Assembly (NCBI GenBank): GCA_964619675.1
Contig: CAZUEO010000017.1
Location: 1 to 47,177 of the forward strand
Length of the DNA: 47,177 bases
DNA from: JAPLMW01 sp964619675
Lineage (GTDB): Bacteria; Planctomycetota; Phycisphaerae; Sedimentisphaerales; UBA12454
Direction of reading: 5' to 3'
Part shown: one piece after another, positions 1-8,664 of the stretch
How positions within the stretch are numbered: position 1 is the stretch's first letter
Layout: each line of letters starts with the position of its first letter
Program-made: the position numbers and the translations under genes
Notes under the pieces: model-generated
The model's input: only the letters and a program-made list of their open reading frames with translations
Told to the model about the DNA's origin: nothing
Database searches by the model: none

Positions 1-1
1 C

Positions 2-112
2 AATATCGATATCGCAGCAAAGATAATAGAACAGCACAAATCCGGATTACGAGATAACAGCCGTTTGATTTGGGCATTGTTATCTTTTGCCTTATGGACT
101 AAAAAGTCTTAA
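2..112 (+). CDS. Asparagine synthase (glutamine-hydrolysing), C-terminal end only
   Basis: An open frame runs in from the left edge and stops with TAA at 110-112. The 36 visible residues include DIAAKIIEQH and a tail with SRLIWALLSFALW, which matches the usual C-terminal helix of AsnB-type asparagine synthases (an H-x-x-G-x-x-D-x-S-R-x-x-W pattern). Such genes are common in polysaccharide clusters, where they amidate sugars or supply asparagine. The catalytic amidotransferase and synthetase domains lie outside the window, so the assignment rests on the tail alone and on the neighbouring O-antigen-type genes. Confidence 0.6.
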   Translation, partial: NIDIAAKIIEQHKSGLRDNSRLIWALLSFALWTKKS

Positions 113-118
113 TTGTAT

Positions 119-1408
119 ATGAAAAATTCCGTTATGAGCTATGATGATAATATGACATCATTATCGAATGATTTGGTCGATGAAAACGTTATTTCACCAA
201 AGAGTGAGCGTGTTTCATTTTTCACCCTCTTTTTATGCCCATTGATAGTGCTAATAACTACGGTTTCCTATATTGAAGGAGCTACAAAGATTACTATTGG
301 GTATGGGGCTTTATGCGGAATTGTCTTTTTGTTTAATAGTTTGTTTAATGGAATTAAGTTTTATAAAGAAACAATATTCTTTCTGTTATTCGTATTTTGG
401 AGCTTGACGGGAGTTATAGTTGCGATATCTTTGTTATCTTGCTATATATTCTTAAGAACTGTAATTCAACTTTTTGTATTATTTTTGATGATAAGCAACG
501 TATGTACAAATATAGCCAATATCAAGTGTATTCTATTTTCATTTTTGTTCGGCGGTTGTATTGTTGCATATCTAATGATATCGTCTGGTGAATATGTCTT
601 AGCCGAAGTTGGAGGTGAAAGAACGTCAGGGATTGTAGGTAATGCGAATATATTTGCGTTTTTACTTGATAATATGTTAATAGCTTTGCTGTGTTTTTTT
701 GAATTGACTAAAATTAAAGTATTCAAGGGCATAATCTTATGTCTTATTCCCATATGCTTTAAATTATTGGTTTCATCAGGATCGCGCTCCGGTTTTTTAG
801 GATTTGTTGCGATTTTAGGACTGTGGTACTACATTTTTTATTTGAAGTTGACCTTTAAGAAACCTTTATTGGCTGTATTTGTAACAGTTATTATGGTTGG
901 TCTTGCCATATTTGTAGTCAAAAATCTGGCATACACAAAGCTGTTGGAGCGATTAATTCAGGCAAGATATATCACAGAAGGCGCTGGGGATGTCTCGGCT
1001 GTTTCAAGAGTAGGCTTGATCAAGCAAGGGATTGCACTTGCCATTAGAAATCCCATCGCGGGTGTAGGGCTGGATAATTTTCGGTATAACAACTCTTATA
1101 ATTTATATGCTCATAACAACTATATTGAAGTTTTATCTGATACAGGTTTTGTTGGGGCAATTCTGTATTACGGAATTTATTTTTGTATTATATTAAAAAT
1201 CTTAAAGTTACGAAAAACAATAAAATCACCAATGTTAAATATGATATCGGTTTATATTATATTTGATATGTTCATTTGGCAGGTATTTGGTGTAACATAT
1301 GCACAAAAAGAGCCTTGGATATTTCTTGCTGTTGCAGCTGGCTATTTGAACAATTTATCTAAAGACCAAAGTGGCCTAAATACTACTCAAATTGACGGTT
1401 CGTATTAA
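119..1408 (+). CDS. O-antigen ligase/polymerase-like integral membrane protein
   Basis: The 429-residue protein is almost entirely hydrophobic, with about ten or more predicted membrane segments starting near residue 30. Two family signatures are visible: SGSRSGFLGF near residue 220 and the periplasmic-loop motif YAHNNYIEVLSDTGFVGA near residue 330, typical of the Wzy/WaaL superfamily (Wzy_C domain). These enzymes polymerise or ligate lipid-linked glycans at the periplasmic face of the inner membrane. The ATG at 119 was taken; a TTG at 113 and an ATG at 134 are alternatives and no strong ribosome site distinguishes them. The gene is clearly AT-richer than the central genes of the window, as often seen for laterally moved polymerase genes. 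Ligase and polymerase cannot be told apart from sequence alone. Confidence 0.8.
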   Translation: MKNSVMSYDDNMTSLSNDLVDENVISPKSERVSFFTLFLCPLIVLITTVSYIEGATKITIGYGALCGIVFLFNSLFNGIKFYKETIFFLLFVFWSLTGVIVAISLLSCYIFLRTVIQLFVLFLMISNVCTNIANIKCILFSFLFGGCIVAYLMISSGEYVLAEVGGERTSGIVGNANIFAFLLDNMLIALLCFFELTKIKVFKGIILCLIPICFKLLVSSGSRSGFLGFVAILGLWYYIFYLKLTFKKPLLAVFVTVIMVGLAIFVVKNLAYTKLLERLIQARYITEGAGDVSAVSRVGLIKQGIALAIRNPIAGVGLDNFRYNNSYNLYAHNNYIEVLSDTGFVGAILYYGIYFCIILKILKLRKTIKSPMLNMISVYIIFDMFIWQVFGVTYAQKEPWIFLAVAAGYLNNLSKDQSGLNTTQIDGSY

Positions 1409-1427
1409 TTTAAATTATGCAAGAGAT

Positions 1428-2555
1428 ATGAAAATACTTTGTTTTACAGATTCTCTTAATTCCGGCGGCGCTCAGCGACAATTGTGTATGCTGGCTACGT
1501 TGCTTAAAGAACACGGTTATGATGTGGAATTTCTGACATATTATGACTACGCTTTTTATCGCGGTTTTCTGGATAAAGCCAATATCCCGCATAAAACCGT
1601 TACTGCAGGTAATAAGCTTGGTCGAATAGCGGTTGTTCGCACGGCGATAAGGCAAGGCATGCCCGATGTGGTAATCGCATATCAGGAAACGCCAAGTATT
1701 ATCGCTGAGTTTGCAGGTTTGCCGCGACGGAATTTTGGACTGATTGTATCGGAACGCAATACCGATATTGGCGGATTAACACCCGCGATACGAACGAGAT
1801 TTTTTCTGCATCGTTTTGCCGATGCGGTGGTCCCTAATTCGTATGCTCAGCAGCGATTTATCTGCGAGGCAGCGCCGTATCTGGCTAAAAAGCTGACGAC
1901 GATCATCAACTGTGTGGACACCGATGCGTTTCGGCCAATCGATAATCTGAAAATGCCTACAGAAACGATCAATATTCTGATCGTAAGTAACTTTAAGCCG
2001 CAGAAAAATCCTCTGGCGATGGTCGAGGCGATGCGGATAGTTCATCATGACCAGCGGATGACAAATATCGTCGTGGACTGGTATGGGAATAATTGGTTTG
2101 TTAATGGGCAGCCAACTGCGGCATCGGCTTTGTATTTAACTGCTTTGCAGCGAATAGGAGATTATGGCCTTGCAAAAGTATTTAGGCTGCATAATACTAT
2201 GCAGGATGTGGCAAGGTTATATCAAGGATGTACAACGTTATGCCTGCCGTCGCTGTATGAAGGATGCTCAAATGTCATAGGAGAGGCGATGGCATGTGGA
2301 AAACCTGTACTGGCAAGTAACGTGTGCGATAATCCGCTGCTTGTAAAAGAAGGGGAAAATGGTTTTCTCTTTGATCCAGCAGACCCGCAGGATATCGCCG
2401 CCACTATCATCCGCTTTGCCAAGCAGGATACTGCCCAATGGAGCAAGATGGGGAAAAGCAGCAGGCAGCGGGCTGAAAAACTGTTTTCGCCATTGGTGTT
2501 CGTAAATAAGTATATCGAATTAATTGAACAAATTGTCCGCCAAAAAAGAGTTTAA
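1428..2555 (+). CDS. Glycosyltransferase family 4
   Basis: This 375-residue GT-B enzyme starts with MKILCFTDSLNSGGAQRQL, the N-terminal Rossmann strand and glycine-rich loop of GT4 proteins. The donor-binding half begins near residue 186 (SNFKPQKNP) and carries the E-x7-E signature near residue 277 (EGCSNVIGEAMACGKPVLAS). It presumably adds a sugar from a nucleotide donor to the lipid-linked repeat unit at the cytoplasmic face. The ATG at 1428 is chosen because it begins the core fold and has AAGAGA just upstream; a longer frame to 1392 would overlap the ligase gene. The specific sugar cannot be read from the sequence. Confidence 0.85.
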   Translation: MKILCFTDSLNSGGAQRQLCMLATLLKEHGYDVEFLTYYDYAFYRGFLDKANIPHKTVTAGNKLGRIAVVRTAIRQGMPDVVIAYQETPSIIAEFAGLPRRNFGLIVSERNTDIGGLTPAIRTRFFLHRFADAVVPNSYAQQRFICEAAPYLAKKLTTIINCVDTDAFRPIDNLKMPTETINILIVSNFKPQKNPLAMVEAMRIVHHDQRMTNIVVDWYGNNWFVNGQPTAASALYLTALQRIGDYGLAKVFRLHNTMQDVARLYQGCTTLCLPSLYEGCSNVIGEAMACGKPVLASNVCDNPLLVKEGENGFLFDPADPQDIAATIIRFAKQDTAQWSKMGKSSRQRAEKLFSPLVFVNKYIELIEQIVRQKRV

Positions 2556-2556
2556 G

Positions 2557-2691
2557 GTGTTTCGGCATTTATATTGGAGCAAACAGGAAATGGGACTTTT
2601 TAGCAGGAAACAAGCAGAAAAAATTTTTTCAAAAAAGGACTCCATCGATAAATATCTTCAACTGATAAATGAATTAAAATATCATGTCTGA
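2557..2691 (+). pseudogene. Remnant of a second GT4 glycosyltransferase, 3' end
   Basis: Between the GT4 gene and the DUF4091 gene lies a short open stretch in another frame, ending in TGA at 2689-2691. It encodes residues such as MGLFSRKQAEKIFSKK followed by IDKYLQLINEL. This is the usual C-terminal helix of GT4 enzymes (a pattern like N-R-x-x-A-x-x-x-F-S-x-x-x-x-x-x-x-Y-L-x-L) and is parallel to the end of the gene just upstream, but without the rest of the enzyme. An ATG at 2590 could start a 33-residue peptide, but a decayed gene tail is the simpler reading. Its TGA overlaps the ATG of the next gene. Confidence 0.55.
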
Positions 2692-5042
2692 TGCTTTTCT
2701 TAAATAATCTGTCAGGTACAATTGATACGAGAGACTATTTGTACAAAAAAAACTTCAAAATTTTAGCGGTAGTATTTTTAGTTTTACAGGCACAGAGATT
2801 GTTGTACGCAGAGCCGCAAAACATAGCGTTAGGGAAAGCTTGTAAATTTCGCCCAGCCCCCAATTATTCGCTTTGTACAGATGATAACGATATCTATCAG
2901 CTCACTGATGGCAAAATTGGGCGGAGTTTATGGTACGGAGCATATAAAGGCAAAACGGTAGGCTGGATGAATCAAGGGTTAATCGAAATCGTTATAGATT
3001 TGAAATCCAGTGCATTTATCGAAGCCATCAAAGTTTATACGGTCGGCGGAGGTAGGGCCGAGGTCGAATATCCTGAAAGTGTGGCTGTGATGATCAGTGA
3101 CGATGGCACAAGATACTCGCTTTCCTCACTCGTGGATAGCAGTGGTTATGATTTTGGCATCCATGGGCTTGCAAAACCAAAAGTTATGCAAGCAGATATA
3201 AATGATAGTTGCCGTTTTATTAAGTTTCTGGTTCGGCCGACTGGTAATCTTTTCTTTTGTGATGAAATTGAAGTTTTAGCGTCTCATGGAAAGGGAAAAG
3301 ATAAAAGAACGTTTTTAACCAATGAAGAAGCAATCAATCTTATTGAAAGGAAAAAACAGCTCAAAAGAAATATTTCTGCATTGCGGGATGCTATTCAATC
3401 TGAGAACCCTGAAGTAAATGATGTAATCGTTAGTGCTAATAATTTTGGCCGTTATTTATTGATGGTTTATAAGTTTACCGACGAATATCTTTCCGGTATT
3501 GAGAATGGCTTCAATAAGCTCAGGTCTAAATATCTGGCGAATAAGTTCAAATCAAACTGGTTTTATTTTGTCTCTGAACCATTAAATGTTTTAAGATATG
3601 AAACCCTGCCAGATAAAAAAGATGAGTCTAAGACGTTATCTTTCTATCAGTGGCAAAATGAGCATTGTATAAGAACTTTCAATTTAGTTAATGGCACTGA
3701 TTCTGTTGCCACATTTAAGGTTTCTGTTTCTCCGCTAAGTTGTAATGGCAAATTTATTAGCTCTGATGATTTTTTTGAAATTCGCAGGGCGGTATATATA
3801 GTATCGAAAAATACCGGCTATTTTGCCGATCCTTTAGTCCTGCAGGGGGACAAGCCTTTTTCAGTTAAACCGAGCGAAACTGTTCAAATATGGGTCGACT
3901 TTTATTCTAAAGGGGTATCTGGCGGTACATATATCGCGGCTTTAGCTATTACGGCAAGCGGCAATTCTATTTCGACCTCAAATAAAACAATACCTATTGA
4001 GATAGAAGTTGCAGATAAAGTATTTCCTGAAAAAATGTCATTCAAGTCTTGTAATTGGGCTTACATAACTGACAAAACAATTTTTACAAGTTATAAGCCC
4101 CAGGCTGCAATCCAAGATTTGAACTCGCATTATATTAATGTAACGGTTATTCCACCTGGGAAGATTTATAATTACACTTCTACCAACAATACGCTCAAAT
4201 ATAATATTTCTACGTTGCTAAATTACGAATTAAAGCTTAGAGAGAACTCTTACAAATTGTTATTTTTGGGACTTAAAGGGCATAAATCAAGATTTGGTAA
4301 GTTTAAGACTGACGAATGGGAATCGAACTTTAAGTTTTTCTTAGGACAGCTTGTTAATTCTATGCATACTAATGGCTGTGATTACGATGATTTTGCTATT
4401 TACCCTTTTGATGAGTATATTGGAGATGATTATATTTACGTCGGCAAAATCATCCGGAAATTTGATCCTAAGCTGAAAATATATGCAAACTGTTATGGTG
4501 AAGGACCAAAAGACTTTCGTAAGGTTATTGGTCTTGTTGATATTTGGTGTCCGCCGATACGATTGTCTCTCGATAACCGTGCTTGGCTTGAGGAATTGAA
4601 AAAGGTATCAAATGAGGTGTGGTGCTATGGGGGAGCATCCAAAGAAACTTATGTAGCCAGAACTGAATTTTATTATCGTGCGAATTATATAAGTTTCTAC
4701 CGCCTTACGCCGATAAAGGCGATTGCGTTGGGTATGACCGGAGCGGGTTTTTGGGTGTATTCAGACTGGGATGGGGGACATTGGAACGATACTATTCAAT
4801 CTTATGGAGTAGTGTATGATGGGCGTGAAGCTCCAGATGATTGTGTTTTTGAAACCATTGTGCCCTCAAAGAGATGGCAGCTTTGGCGTGAAGGTATTGA
4901 GGATGCGGTTTGTTTATCAGAACATAAAGATTTACTTGATGAATTATTGAGACAGTCCGACAAAACGATTACCAGTGAGTATCTTATGGAATTGCGCAAA
5001 CGTGCTGATAAAGTCCAAAAGTCGAATAAACTTATGAATTGA
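2691..5042 (+). CDS. Secreted glycoside-hydrolase-like protein with discoidin and DUF4091-type domains
   Basis: This 783-residue protein has an N-terminal hydrophobic stretch (about residues 22-42) ending near YAEPQ, so it is probably exported. Residues about 45-195 resemble an F5/8 type C (discoidin) carbohydrate-binding domain, beginning NIALGKACKFRP and LTDGK. A beta-rich linker domain (about 310-445) follows, then a TIM-barrel-like part. The C-terminal region with GAGFWVYSDWDGG and W-x-x-W-R-E-G-I-E-D matches the end of DUF4091 / GH-like proteins common in Planctomycetota and Bacteroidota. It may trim or bind polysaccharide outside the cytoplasm. It sits oddly inside a biosynthesis operon, between a glycosyltransferase remnant and an acyltransferase remnant. 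Enzymatic activity is not shown by the sequence. Confidence 0.65.
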   Translation: MLFLNNLSGTIDTRDYLYKKNFKILAVVFLVLQAQRLLYAEPQNIALGKACKFRPAPNYSLCTDDNDIYQLTDGKIGRSLWYGAYKGKTVGWMNQGLIEIVIDLKSSAFIEAIKVYTVGGGRAEVEYPESVAVMISDDGTRYSLSSLVDSSGYDFGIHGLAKPKVMQADINDSCRFIKFLVRPTGNLFFCDEIEVLASHGKGKDKRTFLTNEEAINLIERKKQLKRNISALRDAIQSENPEVNDVIVSANNFGRYLLMVYKFTDEYLSGIENGFNKLRSKYLANKFKSNWFYFVSEPLNVLRYETLPDKKDESKTLSFYQWQNEHCIRTFNLVNGTDSVATFKVSVSPLSCNGKFISSDDFFEIRRAVYIVSKNTGYFADPLVLQGDKPFSVKPSETVQIWVDFYSKGVSGGTYIAALAITASGNSISTSNKTIPIEIEVADKVFPEKMSFKSCNWAYITDKTIFTSYKPQAAIQDLNSHYINVTVIPPGKIYNYTSTNNTLKYNISTLLNYELKLRENSYKLLFLGLKGHKSRFGKFKTDEWESNFKFFLGQLVNSMHTNGCDYDDFAIYPFDEYIGDDYIYVGKIIRKFDPKLKIYANCYGEGPKDFRKVIGLVDIWCPPIRLSLDNRAWLEELKKVSNEVWCYGGASKETYVARTEFYYRANYISFYRLTPIKAIALGMTGAGFWVYSDWDGGHWNDTIQSYGVVYDGREAPDDCVFETIVPSKRWQLWREGIEDAVCLSEHKDLLDELLRQSDKTITSEYLMELRKRADKVQKSNKLMN

Positions 5043-5287
5043 AATTGCCCATCAGGGCAGTGATCTTGAAGGGGGTTGAGATCGATCGTGGGTCCATAAT
5101 AGTGGCTAACGCAGTCGTAACCAGAAGCGTTTCGCCTTACTCCGTTGTCGCGGGAGTTCTGGCAAAAGTGATAAAATGGAGATGGAAAATAGCCGATATA
5201 ATTAAGCATGAAGAATGTTTATATCCTGTCAAGAAAAAGATTTCGATATCTGATTTGGAATCGTATAGAAAGCAATATTTTGTATGA
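5039..5287 (+). pseudogene. 5'-truncated hexapeptide-repeat acyltransferase (LbH family)
   Basis: The 82-residue frame encodes only the end of a left-handed beta-helix acyltransferase: AVILKGVEIDRGSIIVANAVVT, then SPYSVVAGVLAKVIKWRW and a helical tail. Full-length relatives are about 180-220 residues, so the N-terminal helix turns and the catalytic His region are missing. The frame opens with TTG inside the stop region of the DUF4091 gene and has no ribosome site of its own, while its TGA overlaps the ATG of the next glycosyltransferase. It most likely marks the broken end of an acetyltransferase gene replaced by the DUF4091 gene. Confidence 0.7.
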
Positions 5288-6474
5288 CAGAGTTTAAGAA
5301 GATAAAAGTTCTTCTGCTTGCCCCCCAAAAGGCAACTGGTGGTATCGCCTCCTGGACCCATTGTCTCTTGAAAGTATCTCGACAAGAAACGGTGGAATAT
5401 AAGGTTATAGACACGTCGAAATTGTATGATTCCATGGGTCACAATCTCGGATTGCGGGGGGCTTTTTTTGGATTTCGGGATGCTGTGATTCGGCTCTTTA
5501 AAATCCTTTATGCCTTGTGCAATTATCACCCTGACCTAGTTTATATTACCTCGGCCCCAAGCATTGGGTTATTTGTGCGCGATGTCCCGCTGATGTTATC
5601 CTTGAAGTGTTTTGGAATTCGGTGCATCTTGCATTTGCGAGGTGGCAGTGTTCGCGGGTTTGTGGGAACAAGCCGCATTCGTCAATGGGGTACAAAAATG
5701 GCTTTGCGATCTTGCAGGGCAGTGTTTGTTATTACACGCGAAGTTGAGAAATATCTCAGGGAAAATATCGGTGCTCAAAGAATGTTTTATATTCCGAATA
5801 TGATCGAGGATGAATATGTAGAGACCAGACCGGCTAAAAAGGTATATTCGCCGGTTGATAAAAAAGTGATGAACCTGATTCATGTTGCTTGGCAAGCACC
5901 GGCCAAAGGCTCTATGGACCTTGTCGAAGCGATGCGGTATGTCAAAAGTTCTGTGCACTGCAAATTAGTCGGCGAAATTGCCCCAGAATATGAAGCTAAT
6001 CTAGCCCAGATGATTCAGTCCTGCAATTTGCAAAATAAAGTTTCTCTTACAGGCATTCAAAAAGGCCATGCTCTGGATCGACTCTATCAGGATGCAGATG
6101 TTTTCGTTTTTCCCACTCATTCCGAAGGTTTTCCCAATGTAATTCTTGAAGCCATGGCAAACGGGTTGCCGATTATTGCAAGCGATGTCGGAAATATTCG
6201 CGAGATGATCGGTTATGATAGTGATTGCCCTGCGGGGTTGTTATTGGAAGATGTGCCCCCAATAAACGCGGTAGAACTGGCGAAGAAAATTGATGCTCTC
6301 GTACAGGATTCCTCATTACGGCAATCAATGGGTATCAGTGCCACAAAACGTGTTCAAAAATACTACTTGGCTTCAAAGGTGGTACCAAACCTGGAATCGT
6401 TGCTGGTCGGATTAGCAGTTGCTAAACCAACACCGCAGTCAATAAACCATATTTTTGAACAAAAATATTTGTAA
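5284..6474 (+). CDS. Glycosyltransferase family 4
   Basis: This 396-residue GT-B protein has a glycine loop TGGIASW near residue 20 and the donor-site E-x7-E motif near residue 280 (EGFPNVILEAMANGLPIIAS), followed by DVGNIREM. It should transfer a sugar to the lipid-linked oligosaccharide in the cytoplasm. The ATG at 5284 overlaps the TGA of the truncated acyltransferase frame, so translation may be coupled. It lies just upstream of the UDP-L-FucNAc genes, so it is part of the same glycan unit. The substrate cannot be assigned. A second GT4 gene of similar fold lies at 1428-2555. Confidence 0.85.
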   Translation: MTEFKKIKVLLLAPQKATGGIASWTHCLLKVSRQETVEYKVIDTSKLYDSMGHNLGLRGAFFGFRDAVIRLFKILYALCNYHPDLVYITSAPSIGLFVRDVPLMLSLKCFGIRCILHLRGGSVRGFVGTSRIRQWGTKMALRSCRAVFVITREVEKYLRENIGAQRMFYIPNMIEDEYVETRPAKKVYSPVDKKVMNLIHVAWQAPAKGSMDLVEAMRYVKSSVHCKLVGEIAPEYEANLAQMIQSCNLQNKVSLTGIQKGHALDRLYQDADVFVFPTHSEGFPNVILEAMANGLPIIASDVGNIREMIGYDSDCPAGLLLEDVPPINAVELAKKIDALVQDSSLRQSMGISATKRVQKYYLASKVVPNLESLLVGLAVAKPTPQSINHIFEQKYL

Positions 6475-6494
6475 GTTATCTTTGGAGATTGGTC

Positions 6495-7523
6495 ATGACG
6501 CAGATATCTGGAAAAACAGTTCTTATAACTGGCGGAACCGGCTCTTTTGGCAATCAAGTCTTGCGGCATCTGTTAGAAACGACCGATGCGAAGGAATTCC
6601 GCATCTTTTCCCGTGATGAGTGTAAGCAGGAACTGATGCGCATCGAATTAAACAATCCCAAGGTAAAATTCTACATTGGTGATGTCCGTGACAGGGGCAG
6701 TGTCGATAACGTGATGGAAGGTGTTGACCTTGTCTTTCACGCTGCAGCACTTAAGCAGGTGCCATCGTGCGAATTTTTCCCGATGCAGGCTGTGCTGACA
6801 AATATCATCGGCGGTCATAATGTAATCGAATCAGCCATTCATTATGGTGTTTCAAGTGTGGTATGCCTCAGCACCGATAAGGCTGTCTATCCTGTAAACG
6901 CAATGGGTATGACAAAAGCACTTATGGAAAAAGTTGCACAAGCCGCTGCCCGCGCTAAAATCATAAAAAACACCATTGTATCTTGTGTCCGCTACGGCAA
7001 TGTGATGTGTTCACGAGGTTCAGTAATACCGTTGTTCATTCAGCAGATAAAGCAGCACAAGCCCATTACTATCACTGTACCGGATATGACGCGATTTCTT
7101 CTACCGTTGAGGGATTCTGTGTCTCTGGTGCTGTTTGCGTTTGAAAATGCCCAGAGCGGCGATTTGTTCGTAAAAAAGGCACCGGCTTGCACAATTATCG
7201 ATTTAGCAAAGGCACTCAAAAATATTTTAAAATCCAACGTGCCTGAAAAGATAATCGGTATGCGGCACGGCGAAAAGATATACGAAACACTTGTGACGCG
7301 GGAGGAATTGTTGCGGGCTGACGATATGGGCAGCTATTATCGTGTGCGCCTTGATGAACGCGATTTGAATTACGCAAGTTATTTTACCGAAGGTGATATT
7401 AAAGGAGCGAAAATCGAAGACTATACCTCACACAATACCGAACGACTAAACGTCGGGGAAGTAGAAAAATTGCTTCTGAGTCTGCCGGAAGTACAGGCGG
7501 AGTTAGAAGGTTGGCGTACTTAG
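6495..7523 (+). CDS. fnlA: UDP-GlcNAc 4,6-dehydratase/5-epimerase (FnlA/WbjB/CapE type)
   Basis: The 342-residue protein is an extended short-chain dehydrogenase with the NAD(P) loop GGTGSFG near residues 12-18 and the catalytic block STDKAVYPVNAMGMTKALME. The Met in NAMGMTK at the usual Tyr position is, from memory, a mark of the FnlA/WbjB/CapE subgroup rather than of PseB or RmlB. It catalyses the first step from UDP-GlcNAc toward UDP-L-FucNAc. The next two genes supply the reductase/epimerase and the 2-epimerase, in the order known from E. coli O26, P. aeruginosa O11 and S. aureus type 5/8 capsules, which strongly supports the call. The ATG at 6495 has GGAG 8 bases upstream. Confidence 0.9.
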   Translation: MTQISGKTVLITGGTGSFGNQVLRHLLETTDAKEFRIFSRDECKQELMRIELNNPKVKFYIGDVRDRGSVDNVMEGVDLVFHAAALKQVPSCEFFPMQAVLTNIIGGHNVIESAIHYGVSSVVCLSTDKAVYPVNAMGMTKALMEKVAQAAARAKIIKNTIVSCVRYGNVMCSRGSVIPLFIQQIKQHKPITITVPDMTRFLLPLRDSVSLVLFAFENAQSGDLFVKKAPACTIIDLAKALKNILKSNVPEKIIGMRHGEKIYETLVTREELLRADDMGSYYRVRLDERDLNYASYFTEGDIKGAKIEDYTSHNTERLNVGEVEKLLLSLPEVQAELEGWRT

Positions 7524-7543
7524 GTAAAGGAGGTTACCCGATT

Positions 7544-8356
7544 ATGAAAAGAAAAGTTGTTATTACCGGCCTAATCGGTTTTATGGGGTCTCATCTGCAG
7601 GACAGGCTCCGCCGTGAACAGGATATAGAAGTGCCGCAATTTGAAGACGCATTTTTTTCACAACATCAAAAATTATCAGAGGTATTTCAAGGCAGCGATA
7701 CAATCATACATCTGGCAGCGATGAATCGTGGTAGTGATAATGATATTTATAACACAAATATCGAACTTGTGAGAAAAGTTATTGAGGCGATTGATAGCCT
7801 GAAAGTCCGTCCCCATATTATATTTTCATCTTCCTCACAGGTATATCTCGATAATCCATACGGTCGTTCTAAAAAAGAGGGAGAGCGGCTACTTGAAGGA
7901 TGGTCTGAAAAAAATAATGCTCCTGTATCAGCTCTGGTTATTCCAAATGTTTTTGGCGACAGGGGCAAGCCGTTCTATAATTCGGTTATTGCTACCTTCT
8001 GCCATCTGCTCACTCATAATGGAAAGCCCCAAATACAGGTGGATAAAGAAATGGAATTAATCTATATAAATGAGCTTGTTGAAATTTTCCTCGATAAGAT
8101 AAGAAATCCACCGGGCGGATTTGAAAGGGTCGAAGTTGCAGGCACCGCGAAGGCGAAAGTTACAGAAGTTCTTGCGATACTCAACCATTTTAAAGAATGT
8201 TTCTACGAAAAAAAGGTTGTGCCGGTGATTGCCAATGATTTTCAGCGAAATCTTTATAATACCTTTCTTTCCTATGCCGAAACTGCTGATTATGAACAAC
8301 CTTTAGTACTGCGAACCGATGAACGCGGGAGTCTATTTGAAGTTGTCAAACAGTAA
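7544..8356 (+). CDS. fnlB: FnlB/CapF N-terminal reductase domain, ended by an early stop
   Basis: This frame encodes 270 residues: an SDR-type NAD(P)-binding domain (ITGLIGFMGSHL near residue 6, SSSSQVY, then YGRSKKEGE) that in FnlB/WbjC/CapF reduces the 4-keto sugar in UDP-L-FucNAc synthesis. A very strong ribosome site (AAAGGAGG) precedes the ATG at 7544. The frame ends LFEVVKQ at TAA 8354-8356, exactly in the linker between the reductase and the cupin domain. Full enzymes continue for about 100 more residues; here these follow in the same frame after the stop. If translated as read, the product would lack the cupin epimerase domain. Confidence 0.8.
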   Translation: MKRKVVITGLIGFMGSHLQDRLRREQDIEVPQFEDAFFSQHQKLSEVFQGSDTIIHLAAMNRGSDNDIYNTNIELVRKVIEAIDSLKVRPHIIFSSSSQVYLDNPYGRSKKEGERLLEGWSEKNNAPVSALVIPNVFGDRGKPFYNSVIATFCHLLTHNGKPQIQVDKEMELIYINELVEIFLDKIRNPPGGFERVEVAGTAKAKVTEVLAILNHFKECFYEKKVVPVIANDFQRNLYNTFLSYAETADYEQPLVLRTDERGSLFEVVKQ

Positions 8357-8659
8357 AAGGGTAATCAGATATTCTTTTCCACAACTAAGCCCGGGATTGT
8401 TCGCGGCAATCATTACCATACCAGAAAAGTGGAAAAATTTTGTGTTGTGAAGGGCAAAGCAGTTATACGGTTGCGCCGTATTGGCACAGATAAGATTATT
8501 GAATATCGAGTTGCCGGCGATAAACCCGTCGTGGTTGAGATGCCGATTTTTTTCACTCACAATATTGAGAATGTCGGAGACGATGAGCTTTGCACACTTT
8601 TCTGGACTAACGAAGTATTCGACCCGAATGACAGCGATACATTTTTTGAAGAGGTCTAA
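7544..8659 (+). pseudogene. fnlB: fnlB/capF full-length locus interrupted by a single in-frame TAA
   Basis: After TAA at 8354-8356 the same reading frame stays open to 8659. It continues with GNQIFFSTTKPGIVRG and NHYHTRKVEKFCVVKG, the metal-binding cupin domain that closes FnlB/WbjC/CapF and epimerises the intermediate. Total length without the stop would be 371 residues, close to the usual length of the family. No frameshift is needed and both domains look intact, so the defect is one codon. Possible explanations are a recent nonsense mutation, a sequencing or assembly error, or suppressed termination. A GTG at 8429 could restart a cupin fragment but would miss the NHYH metal ligands. Confidence 0.8.
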
Positions 8660-8664
8660 ACACA

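Noticed and set aside
4802..5529. Minus-strand ORFs across the end of the DUF4091 gene and the acyltransferase fragment
   Set aside because: They are shadows of the + strand genes, without ribosome sites or recognisable domains.
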